Shown: in pieces, positions 42,705-50,224 of the stretch
Position numbering within the stretch: position 1 is the stretch's first letter
Layout: every line of letters begins with the position of its first letter
From: Pseudanabaena sp. BC1403
Lineage (GTDB): Bacteria; Cyanobacteriota; Cyanobacteriia; Pseudanabaenales; Pseudanabaenaceae
Assembly (NCBI RefSeq): GCF_002914585.1
Contig: NZ_PDDM01000026.1
Span: forward strand, 1-64,000
Direction: 5' to 3'
Length of the DNA: 64,000 bases
Made by a program: the position numbers and the translations under genes
Notes under the pieces: generated by a model
The model's database searches: none
Told to the model about the DNA's origin: nothing
Seen by the model: only the letters and a program-made list of their open reading frames with translations

Positions 42705-42733
42705 TGATGTAAACCTATATTTGAGTTTGCTCT

Positions 42734-43753
42734 ATGGCTGTGCGCGTTGGCATTAATGGTTTCGGCAGAATTGGTAGATTGACTCTCCGTGCTGCTTGGA
42801 GCTTTCCCGAATTAGAGTTTGTGCATATTAACGAAATCAATGGCGGGCTAGAAGCGGCAGCGCATTTACTCACATTTGACTCAGTACATGGACGTTGGTT
42901 GCCTGATGTGCAAGTTATAGGCGATCGCATTGCCATTGACGACCAAAAATCAAGTCAAAAGCTTAGCTTTAGCGAATATGCCAAACCCGAATTAGTAGAC
43001 TGGCAAAACTTAGGCGTTGATATAGTTCTGGAATGTTCTGGCAAATTCCGCACGCCAGAAACCCTAAATCCCTATTTCACCAAAGGCGTAAAGAAAGTAA
43101 TCGTCGCAGCTCCTGTCAAAGAAGAAGCGCTAAATATCGTCATGGGAATTAACGATTATCTCTACGATCCCGCACAGCATCATCTTCTCACTGCTGCTTC
43201 TTGTACTACCAATTGCCTCGCGCCTGTAGTGAAAGTTATCCATGAAGGTTTAGGCATTAAGCATGGTGTGATTACCACCATTCATGACAATACGAATACC
43301 CAAACCCTCGTTGATGCACCCCATAAAGATCTCCGCCGTGCTAGAGCGTCAGCTTTATCGCTAATTCCGACAACAACGGGATCGGCAACTGCGATCGCGA
43401 TGATCTATCCCGAACTCAATGGCAAGTTAAATGGATTAGCAGTGCGCGTACCTTTGCTTAACGCTTCTCTTGCAGATTGTGTATTTGAAGTAGCGCGACC
43501 GACCACGATTGAGGAAGTAAATCAATTATTAAAAACAGCCGCCGAAGGTGAACTGAAGGGGATTTTAGGCTATGAAGAACGTCCCTTAGTTTCCATTGAT
43601 TACAAAGATGATCCGCGATCGGCAATCATTGATGCCCTTTCAACAATGGTTGTGGATGGAACTCAGGTCAAGATATTGGCTTGGTATGACAACGAATGGG
43701 GGTATTCCTGTCGCATGGCGGAATTGGCGAGAAAAGTAGCGATCGCTCTCTAA
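42734..43753 (+). CDS. gap3: ArsJ-associated glyceraldehyde-3-phosphate dehydrogenase
   Basis: GAPDH of 339 residues with NAD-binding [10 protein letters not shown] and catalytic AASCTTNC (Cys157). Next to arsJ and behind an ArsR operator, such GAPDHs make 1-arseno-3-phosphoglycerate from glyceraldehyde-3-phosphate and arsenate; ArsJ exports the product, giving arsenate resistance. In cyanobacteria this third gap gene is arsenic-induced. The enzyme is complete. A 16-bp hairpin separates it from arsJ. Confidence 0.9.
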   Translation: MAVRVGINGFGRIGRLTLRAAWSFPELEFVHINEINGGLEAAAHLLTFDSVHGRWLPDVQVIGDRIAIDDQKSSQKLSFSEYAKPELVDWQNLGVDIVLECSGKFRTPETLNPYFTKGVKKVIVAAPVKEEALNIVMGINDYLYDPAQHHLLTAASCTTNCLAPVVKVIHEGLGIKHGVITTIHDNTNTQTLVDAPHKDLRRARASALSLIPTTTGSATAIAMIYPELNGKLNGLAVRVPLLNASLADCVFEVARPTTIEEVNQLLKTAAEGELKGILGYEERPLVSIDYKDDPRSAIIDALSTMVVDGTQVKILAWYDNEWGYSCRMAELARKVAIAL

Positions 43754-43755
43754 AA

Positions 43756-43790
43756 GCAAAATTGAGCGTGCGAAGCACGCTCAATTTTGC
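43756..43790. other. 16-bp perfect hairpin (GAA triloop) between gap3 and arsJ
   Basis: Stem 43756-43771 / 43775-43790 inside the operon; possibly a partial terminator or an mRNA-stabilising element setting the gap3:arsJ ratio. Confidence 0.65.
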
Positions 43791-43814
43791 GGCAAATATT
43801 CTTTAAGAAAACCT

Positions 43815-45047
43815 ATGACCTCCTCCACTGCATCTCAAGTAAACTTCAAGAACTATGTGCTTGTTACCCTCACCTATTGGGGATTCACGATTACCGATGG
43901 TGCTCTGCGGCTATTGGTATTGCTGTATTTCAATAACATTGGCTATACACCTATTCAAATCGCTTCTCTATTTTTGTTCTACGAAGTATTTGGAGTTGTT
44001 ACCAACTTTTTAGGCGGATGGATTGGTTCGCAATTAGGACTAAAAGTTACGCTTTATGCAGGGATAGGCTTACAGATTTTCTCCTTAGTATTGTTATCGT
44101 TTCTCAATCCTGAATGGGCACAGTGGTTAGCAGTTCTCTATGTGATGATCGCTCAGGCATTTTCGGGTATTGCGAAAGACTTAACCAAAATGAGTACCAA
44201 GAGCGCAATTCGGTTAGTCGTACCGCAAGATGCTCAATCAGCACTATTTAAATGGGTAGCAATTCTGACTGGTTCTAAGAACGCCCTCAAAGGGGTGGGC
44301 TTTTTTATCGGTAGTGCTTTGTTAGGACTATTTGGATTTGTGAATTCCCTGTGGATTATGGCGGGCGGTCTATTTCTGCTCTTGTTCACAGGCTTGTTTT
44401 TACCAAAGGGCATGGGCAAAATCAAAGCAAAAGTTAAGTTCAAGCAACTCTTTTCTAAAAGCCCTGAGATCAATCTTCTATCAGCAGCAAGATTCTTTTT
44501 ATTTGGCTCTAGAGATGTTTGGTTTGTGGTGGGATTACCCGTATTTTTACGGAGTATTTTAGGTTGGTCATTTTATCAAGTTGGTGGATTTCTTGCCTGT
44601 TGGGTGATCGGTTACGGCATCATTCAATCCCTCGCACCGACATTAATTAAGCGCTTTGGTTCTGGTCAGCCGCCGCGATCGCAAACCGTGCGATTTTGGA
44701 CAACTTCTCTAATATCTGTTCCTGCGCTCATTGCGATCGCCTTACAATTAAATCTCCCCGCAAACATAGTAATCATTAGCGGATTATTCATTTTTGGTAT
44801 AGTCTTTGCCTTTAACTCATCTGTACATTCTTATCTAGTTCTCGCATTTACCGATGACGATAAAGTGGCTCTAAATGTAGGATTCTATTACATGGCAAAT
44901 TCTGGGGGACGCTTAGCAGGAACATTGCTCTCTGGATTAGTCTACGAGTTTTATGGTTTGGTTGGCTGTTTATGGGTGTCAGCAATAATGGTTTTAGCGG
45001 CTGCTGTGATTACGCGCAAATTACCTGATCCTGATATAGCAATGTAA
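43815..45047 (+). CDS. arsJ: organoarsenical efflux MFS transporter ArsJ
   Basis: 410-residue major-facilitator protein with about eleven to twelve membrane helices. The N-terminus NYVLVTLTYWGFTITDGALRLLVLL and the FSGIAKDLTKMSTKSAIRLVVP segment are typical of ArsJ, which exports 1-arseno-3-phosphoglycerate made by the GAPDH encoded upstream. Genes gap3 and arsJ form one operon controlled from the ArsR operator. Confidence 0.9.
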   Translation: MTSSTASQVNFKNYVLVTLTYWGFTITDGALRLLVLLYFNNIGYTPIQIASLFLFYEVFGVVTNFLGGWIGSQLGLKVTLYAGIGLQIFSLVLLSFLNPEWAQWLAVLYVMIAQAFSGIAKDLTKMSTKSAIRLVVPQDAQSALFKWVAILTGSKNALKGVGFFIGSALLGLFGFVNSLWIMAGGLFLLLFTGLFLPKGMGKIKAKVKFKQLFSKSPEINLLSAARFFLFGSRDVWFVVGLPVFLRSILGWSFYQVGGFLACWVIGYGIIQSLAPTLIKRFGSGQPPRSQTVRFWTTSLISVPALIAIALQLNLPANIVIISGLFIFGIVFAFNSSVHSYLVLAFTDDDKVALNVGFYYMANSGGRLAGTLLSGLVYEFYGLVGCLWVSAIMVLAAAVITRKLPDPDIAM

Positions 45048-45063
45048 GCTTTGCTTAGGACAT

Positions 45064-45118
45064 AAAACCCAAAACAATAAAGGCGGAGCGAAGCTCCGCC
45101 TTTATTGTTTTGGGTTTT
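45064..45118. terminator. 26-bp perfect palindrome (GAA triloop) after arsJ
   Basis: Stem 45064-45089 / 45093-45118 with AAAACCC / GGGTTTT ends, the same design as at 41154 and 47334. Confidence 0.8.
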
Positions 45119-45156
45119 TATTTGCCCTATCTATCTCTCACATTGCTATACAAGTA

Positions 45157-45259
45157 ATACCAATTCACAAAAGTGTGACAACACTTCTGTGAATTAAAAA
45201 CAAAAAACCGTAAGGGTTTTAAAAACACAAAATGGCTACACCACTTTGTATTTTGGTAT
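45157..45259. repeat. ATACCAA repeat family, full copy A
   Basis: 103-bp element with short terminal inverted repeats ATACCAA / TTGGTAT, inner blocks AAAAGTGTGAC-ACACTTCTGTG, AAGGGTTTTAAAAACACAAA and a hairpin near the right end. About 85 per cent of positions match copy B (48635-48738) by eye. No coding capacity. Confidence 0.75.
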
Positions 45260-45371
45260 AAGGCGATCGCATGGAAATCTCAGGGGAATAGCGCGATTTG
45301 CGAGCCAAAATTAGCAGATCTAGAAGTAATAGAGATAGAATAGAGTTTATGTTTACCATGTCTTAACCTAA

Positions 45372-46478
45372 ATGTCAGACACACTCACAGTGGAAGCATT
45401 GCCGATCTTAGCGATCGCACCAGCACAACTCTTACGGGGAAACGGGATTTTATCGCAACTCCCACAATATTTATTGCGCTATGGGAATAAAGCTCTCGTA
45501 ATTGCTGGGAAGACCGCAAACCAAGTCACCGCAAGTTATTTGTGCAATTCTGACCTAGAAATTATTAACACGCCTGCGATCGCAGATTGCAGCGATGAAA
45601 ATCTGACGATGTTGCGCCAAATTGTTCAACAAGAAAATCCTAACGTAATTGTTGGCATTGGCGGTGGCAAGGTTTTAGATACTGCCAAACTGATCGCTTA
45701 TCAGAGCAAGCTACCAATTGTCACCGTTCCTACGACAGGCGCAACTTGTGCCGCATGGACGGCTCTAAGCAATGTATATGATGCTGATGGCGCATTTAGC
45801 TATGACGTGACCCTTGATCGCTGTCCAGAGATGATGTTCGTCGATTATGACGTAATCGCCAGCGCTCCTAAACATACACTCGTTTCGGGAATTGGTGATG
45901 CGATCGCTAAGTGGTACGAATCCTCTGTTAGCAGCGGCAGTAGCGACAAAACGATGGTGATTGCCGCCGTTCAAGAAGCCAGAATCCTGCGCGATATTTT
46001 GTTCCAAAAATCGGCTGAGGCGATCGCAAATCCTAATAGCCCCGTATGGCGTGAAGTTGTAGATGCCACAGTATGTTTAGCAGGTGCGATCGGTGGTATT
46101 GGTGGCGCAAGTTGTCGCACCGTAGCCGCTCATGCTATCCACAATGCCCTAACGCATTCTCATCACACTCATGGTAAGCTTCACGGTGAGAAAGTTGCTT
46201 ATGGAATTCTAGTACAACTGCGTTTAGAGGAATTTCAAGGCAATCAGCTAGCTGCCTCATCACGCCATCAATTACTCAAGTTTTATCAAGAGATTGGATT
46301 GCCAACCTCCCTTGCGGATCTAGGTTTAAGTCAAGTTACTCTCGCCGAATTAGAGCAGCTTGCGGAAATATCCTGTCAGCCCAATTCTGATATCCATCGG
46401 TTACCCTTTATTGTTTCACCGAGTCAAGTTCTCGCGGCGATGGTTTCTACAACTAGCCCAATTCTCGCCACAGTCTAA
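45372..46478 (+). CDS. iron-containing alcohol dehydrogenase-family protein (GldA-like)
   Basis: 368 residues with the GldA/iron-ADH fold. The NAD loop GIGGGKVLDTAK, TVPTTGATCAAWTALSNVY and metal ligands in HAIHNALTHSHHTHGKLHGEKVAYGIL are visible. These proteins oxidise polyols or reduce aldehydes; the substrate is unknown for this cyanobacterial branch. Start ATG at 45372. A terminator follows. It stands alone between the arsJ terminator/repeat and sufE. Confidence 0.85.
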   Translation: MSDTLTVEALPILAIAPAQLLRGNGILSQLPQYLLRYGNKALVIAGKTANQVTASYLCNSDLEIINTPAIADCSDENLTMLRQIVQQENPNVIVGIGGGKVLDTAKLIAYQSKLPIVTVPTTGATCAAWTALSNVYDADGAFSYDVTLDRCPEMMFVDYDVIASAPKHTLVSGIGDAIAKWYESSVSSGSSDKTMVIAAVQEARILRDILFQKSAEAIANPNSPVWREVVDATVCLAGAIGGIGGASCRTVAAHAIHNALTHSHHTHGKLHGEKVAYGILVQLRLEEFQGNQLAASSRHQLLKFYQEIGLPTSLADLGLSQVTLAELEQLAEISCQPNSDIHRLPFIVSPSQVLAAMVSTTSPILATV

Positions 46479-46480
46479 GC

Positions 46481-46509
46481 AAAAAAGCCTCGCATTGCGA
46501 GGCTTTTTT
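46481..46509. terminator. terminator after the GldA-like gene
   Basis: 14-bp stem AAAAAAGCCTCGCA / TGCGAGGCTTTTTT with T run, directly after the stop. Confidence 0.8.
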
Positions 46510-46553
46510 ATATTTTGCTAAGGGCAGTTCATGAACTGCCCCTACCGAAAACA

Positions 46554-46994
46554 TTAACGAACGCTGGGCAATTCAATTTCCATCGCTTGCTGTTGCATTT
46601 TTTTGAATACGTTATAAAACCCATTTGCCCTTGAAGGGGTAAGGCTGGCAACTAAACCAGTGTCTTTAATAAAATCAGGCGTGAGCAACTCAATCTCTTT
46701 TTGAGTCAAACCACCCATACAGATTGATAATAAACCGACAAAACCCTTGCTAATCAAAGCGTCAGAGTCACCAGCAAACACAACATGCTCATTCTCATCT
46801 AACTCTGCTACGACAAACACCTGTGAGACACATCCCATCACTTTGTTTTCAGGTGTTTTGAGCGCTTCAGGAAACTCTGCTAGCTTCTTCCCGTACAAAA
46901 TCAATTGTTCGTAACGTTGTTTGGGATCGGTGAGCCTTTGAAATCGCTGGACAATGCGATCGATAGCTTCGGGTAAATGGGTCGGACTTGGCAT
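46554..46994 (-). CDS. sufE: SufE family sulfur-transfer protein
   Basis: 146 residues with the SufE fold. The acceptor Cys55 sits in VMGCVSQVFV; GDSDALISKGFVGLLSI and LTPSRANGFYNVFKKMQQQA complete the family pattern. SufE takes persulfide sulfur from the cysteine desulfurase SufS and passes it to the SufBCD scaffold for iron-sulfur cluster assembly. Full length. The suf operon itself is not in this window, as is usual in cyanobacteria. Confidence 0.92.
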   Translation of the reverse strand: MPSPTHLPEAIDRIVQRFQRLTDPKQRYEQLILYGKKLAEFPEALKTPENKVMGCVSQVFVVAELDENEHVVFAGDSDALISKGFVGLLSICMGGLTQKEIELLTPDFIKDTGLVASLTPSRANGFYNVFKKMQQQAMEIELPSVR

Positions 46995-47150
46995 TAGCTT
47001 TGAAAATGTACAGAAAATCTTAGAGTTATTCCAGTTTAAAGGATCTGTGGGGATATTTTAGGGCGATCGCTTTAGCATTTGAATACTGTGGAAACAACTA
47101 TAATCACGTTCTCAGAAGCAATTAAACCAAAAGCAATACTAACTAATGAC

Positions 47151-47298
47151 TGAGAAACCATTTAAGAATTGTCTAGATCCCCCCCAGCCCCCCTTAAAAA
47201 AGGGGGGAGAATTTAATTCTTCCCCCTTTTTAAGGGGGATTGAGGGGGATCTCTTAGGACTTTTGAACGCAAGAAGTAATTCTTAAATGGTTTCTGAG
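47151..47298. mobile_element. MITE-like element with GATCCCCC core
   Basis: Terminal inverted repeats share a perfect 17-bp core, GAAACCATTTAAGAATT (47154-47170) and its complement (47279-47295). Between them are two GATCCCCC-type repeats in opposite orientation. Total about 148 bp, no coding capacity. Confidence 0.65.
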
Positions 47299-47333
47299 AG
47301 TGAATTAGATCAATCTGCAAGGCTCTATGAGCC

Positions 47334-47392
47334 GATAAAACCCAGAAGCTAGAGGCGGCGCGAAGCGCCGCCTCTAGCTTCTGGGTTTTATC
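47334..47392. terminator. 28-bp perfect palindrome (GAA triloop)
   Basis: Stem 47334-47361 / 47365-47392 with GAGGCGGCGC-GAA-GCGCCGCCTC core. It does not directly follow a gene on either strand, so a termination role here is uncertain. Confidence 0.65.
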
Positions 47393-47484
47393 TTTTGGTT
47401 TGAACCTTTTGACTAGATGTAAATGTCTAAACCAGCGTAAATCGTTAAACCATTAATTCAACCCAAAAACTTAAAGGTGACATC

Positions 47485-47799
47485 ATGAAAAGCTTAATTT
47501 TGCCCATTCTTGCAGCTACCTCTCTAGTCGGCACGATCGCACTTCTCAATCCAAGCTCAGCTTCAGCAGGAGAAATCCACGATCGCCAAGTCAATCAACA
47601 AGAGCGGATCTATAAAGGTGTGCAGCAAGGCACAATCAGCCAGCAAGAATATAAAAAATTGGAAACAAGAGAGGCGAAGATTGCCGCCCAACGGCGTGCC
47701 TATCTTAGTGATGGTGATTTAAGCCGTAAAGAAGCAGTGCGTTTGACCAATGCTCAAAATCGTACTTCTAGAGCAATCTATCGCGATCGCCATGACTAA
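47485..47799 (+). CDS. secreted protein of an EIHDRQ..Q..RI-type family
   Basis: 104 residues: signal peptide (MKSLILPILAATSLVGTIAL ... SSASAG, cleavage after SASA) and a mature region of charged helices (DRQVNQQERIYKGVQQGTIS, LSRKEAVRLTNAQNRTSRAI) ending YRDRHD. Similar small periplasmic proteins rich in Arg/Gln/Lys exist in many bacteria; I know no function. Start ATG at 47485 lies 10 nt behind AAAGGTG. Confidence 0.75.
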   Translation: MKSLILPILAATSLVGTIALLNPSSASAGEIHDRQVNQQERIYKGVQQGTISQQEYKKLETREAKIAAQRRAYLSDGDLSRKEAVRLTNAQNRTSRAIYRDRHD

Positions 47800-47800
47800 A

Positions 47801-47879
47801 TTACAGCGCTTTGCGCTGTAATAAGAACCAATAAAGTATTTGTAAGCGTTGCAAAGCAACGCTTACAAATACTTTATTG
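47801..47879. terminator. two consecutive palindromes (TTT and AAA triloops)
   Basis: A 9-bp stem (47801-47821) is followed by a 24-bp perfect stem (47829-47852 / 47856-47879). Both share the GCGC or GTTGC core with a 3-nt loop. Confidence 0.65.
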
Positions 47880-47992
47880 ATTTGATTGGTTACAAAGCAT
47901 GATGGTCTCGGGGTGAAATCCGAATAGAGACAACGGTTAGCTTTTATGACATATCAGTACAATATGATGAGAGTAAACCGTAAAGATAAACT

Positions 47993-48589
47993 ATGATCCC
48001 CACCGTAATCGAACAGTCTGGTCGTGGCGAAAGAGCCTTTGACATTTTTTCTCGTCTACTGCGGGAGCGGATCGTATTTTTAGGGCAACAAGTTGACGAC
48101 AGTATTTCTAATATCATCGTTGCTCAGTTGCTTTTTCTCGAAGCCGATGATCCCGAAAAAGATATTTTCTTGTATATCAATTCCCCTGGTGGTTCTGTAA
48201 CCGCAGGCATGGCAATTTACGATACGATGCAGCACATTCGCCCTGATGTTTCCACAATCTGCGTTGGCTTAGCGGCAAGTATGGGGGCTTTTTTGCTCAC
48301 AGGTGGGGCAAAGGGTAAGAGGCTTTCTTTGCCCCATACCCGCATCATGATTCACCAACCTCTTGGTGGCGCACAAGGTCAAGCGACAGATATCGAAATC
48401 CAAGCAAAGGAGATTCTGTATCATAAAAATCGACTTAATGAGCTGATGGCTTTTCATACAGGACAGCCAATTGAGCGCATTGCTGAAGATACCGATCGCG
48501 ATTTCTTCATGGCTCCTGATGAAGCTAAAAATTATGGGTTAATCGATGAAGTTGTAGCCCAACGCCCAAAATTTGCAGTCGCAGCGTAA
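47993..48589 (+). CDS. clpP: ATP-dependent Clp protease proteolytic subunit
   Basis: Serine protease subunit of 198 residues with catalytic Ser96 ([11 protein letters not shown]), His121 (MIHQPLGG) and Asp170 (TDRDFF), spaced as in E. coli ClpP (97, 122, 171). N-terminus [20 protein letters not shown] is typical of a processed-type catalytic subunit. It forms a tetradecameric barrel with ClpX or ClpC. Cyanobacteria have several clpP genes; this one resembles ClpP2 or ClpP1 rather than ClpR, as the triad is intact. No clpX is adjacent. Confidence 0.95.
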   Translation: MIPTVIEQSGRGERAFDIFSRLLRERIVFLGQQVDDSISNIIVAQLLFLEADDPEKDIFLYINSPGGSVTAGMAIYDTMQHIRPDVSTICVGLAASMGAFLLTGGAKGKRLSLPHTRIMIHQPLGGAQGQATDIEIQAKEILYHKNRLNELMAFHTGQPIERIAEDTDRDFFMAPDEAKNYGLIDEVVAQRPKFAVAA

Positions 48590-48596
48590 TTTTTCT

Positions 48597-48630
48597 AATA
48601 AGATGGCTCACTATAGTGAGCCATCTTATT
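48597..48630. terminator. clpP terminator
   Basis: Perfect 15-bp stem AATAAGATGGCTCAC / GTGAGCCATCTTATT with TATA loop followed by T run. Confidence 0.8.
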
Positions 48631-48634
48631 TTTT

Positions 48635-48738
48635 ATACCAATTTACAAAAGAGTGACGACACTTCTGTGGATTAAAAAAACAAACCCTATAAGGGTTTTA
48701 AAAACACAAAATGGTGTAGCCATTTTGTGTTTTGGTAT
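48635..48738. repeat. ATACCAA repeat family, full copy B
   Basis: 104-bp copy of the element at 45157-45259 with the same ends (ATACCAA / TTGGTAT); it lies in the clpP-glmM gap immediately behind the clpP terminator, 31 nt before the glmM start. Confidence 0.75.
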
Positions 48739-48769
48739 TTAATACTTTCTGGTGTGTGGAGTTTAATTT

Positions 48770-50143
48770 ATGAAATTGTTTGGGACAGATGGTATTCGTG
48801 GCCATGTTGGAAGTTTTTTGACAGCTCCATTGGCATTAGAAGTTGGGATTAGCGCAGGAAAAATTTTAAAAGAGCAGGTTGCGCTTGAGCGAGCTAATAG
48901 AGCCAATGTAATTGCGATCGGGCAAGATTCTCGGACATCGGGCGATATGCTCTCGTCAGCTATTTCCGCTGGTTTGACTGCGGCAGGTTGGGATGTTTGG
49001 CATATTGGGTTATGTCCTACACCTGCGATCGCTTACCTGACTGCGAATTCCCCTGAAATCTTTGGTGGTGTGATGATTTCCGCTAGCCATAATCCGCCTG
49101 AAGATAACGGAATTAAATTTTTTGGGACCAATGGAGCCAAACTCAGTGGTGAAACTCAGCAGTCGATCGAGAAACTTTTAGAATCGCGCCTCCATGCTGA
49201 TCTAGCTAACTCCTCGACAGATTGGGGTAAATATCACGAAAAATCGCATTTAATAGCTGATTATCAAGAGTCTTTGCAATCCTCGATCGCTACAGATTTA
49301 AGTGGTTTAAAAGTAGTTTTGGATCTCGCATGGGGTTCTGCTACCCGTGTATCGCTAGAAGTATTTCGCAACTTGGGCGCAGAAGTAATTTGCTTGCACC
49401 AAGAGGCTGATGGCGATCGCATTAATGTTAATTGTGGCTCTACTCACCTCGAACCATTACGATCAGCAGTGAAAGAACATCATGCCGATATCGGCTTTGC
49501 CTTTGATGGTGATGCCGATCGTGTGTTGGCGGTCGATAGTAATGGGCGTGTGGTTGATGGTGACTATATCCTGTACCTATGGGGACAGGAGCTAATGGAA
49601 AATAATCAACTGCCCAACAGTGCGATCGTCACAACTGTAATGGCAAATCTTGGCTTTGAACGCGCATGGCAAAAGCTTGGTGGCAATTTGGTACGCACCG
49701 ATGTGGGCGATCAATATGTTCATGCGGAAATGGTGCGCTCAGGTGCAATGCTCGGCGGTGAGCAGTCAGGGCATGTTCTCTGTCGTCACTATGCGGTTAG
49801 TGGTGATGGTCTATTGGCGGCGCTGCATCTTGCTGCTCTTGCCAAACAAAAAGCTCCTTTGTCTGAATTAATGGATCAAAGCTTTCATCCTTATCCACAG
49901 TTGCTTAAAAATGTGCGTGTAGAAGATCGTGAACTGCGCCGCAATTGGCAGACCTGTGATGCTCTAGTACAGGCGATCACCCTAGCCGAACAAGATTTAG
50001 GCGATCGGGGTCGGATTTTGGTGCGTGCTTCGGGCACTGAGCCGTTGATGCGGGTAATGGTAGAAGCGGAAACCCTTGATTTGGCTCAACATTGGACTAA
50101 TAGTTTGACAAGATTAATTGAGAAACAATTTGTCAAGAGCTAA
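48770..50143 (+). CDS. glmM: phosphoglucosamine mutase
   Basis: 457 residues. N-terminal GTDGIRG, catalytic phosphoserine loop [16 protein letters not shown] (Ser106), metal-binding FDGDADRVL, sugar-binding [10 protein letters not shown] and phosphate-binding [15 protein letters not shown] are all intact. The enzyme converts glucosamine-6-phosphate to glucosamine-1-phosphate for UDP-GlcNAc and peptidoglycan synthesis. Full length. Confidence 0.95.
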   Translation: MKLFGTDGIRGHVGSFLTAPLALEVGISAGKILKEQVALERANRANVIAIGQDSRTSGDMLSSAISAGLTAAGWDVWHIGLCPTPAIAYLTANSPEIFGGVMISASHNPPEDNGIKFFGTNGAKLSGETQQSIEKLLESRLHADLANSSTDWGKYHEKSHLIADYQESLQSSIATDLSGLKVVLDLAWGSATRVSLEVFRNLGAEVICLHQEADGDRINVNCGSTHLEPLRSAVKEHHADIGFAFDGDADRVLAVDSNGRVVDGDYILYLWGQELMENNQLPNSAIVTTVMANLGFERAWQKLGGNLVRTDVGDQYVHAEMVRSGAMLGGEQSGHVLCRHYAVSGDGLLAALHLAALAKQKAPLSELMDQSFHPYPQLLKNVRVEDRELRRNWQTCDALVQAITLAEQDLGDRGRILVRASGTEPLMRVMVEAETLDLAQHWTNSLTRLIEKQFVKS

Positions 50144-50180
50144 AAAAAGATGTGGCGTTTTACGCCGCATCTTTTTTTTT
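50142..50180 (+). terminator. glmM terminator
   Basis: 16-bp stem (one G-T pair) AAAGATGTGGCG / CGCCGCATCTTT with 5-nt loop and long T run. Confidence 0.8.
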
Positions 50181-50224
50181 AGCTATGCTACATATATGAC
50201 TCAGCCAGTTTGCATGGTCTAAAC

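Larger units (their letters stand above)
46995..47484. other. repeat-rich intergenic region
   Basis: About 490 bp without a gene. It holds a MITE-like palindromic element (47151-47298) and a 28-bp hairpin (47334-47392). I see no additional coding potential. Confidence 0.6.
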
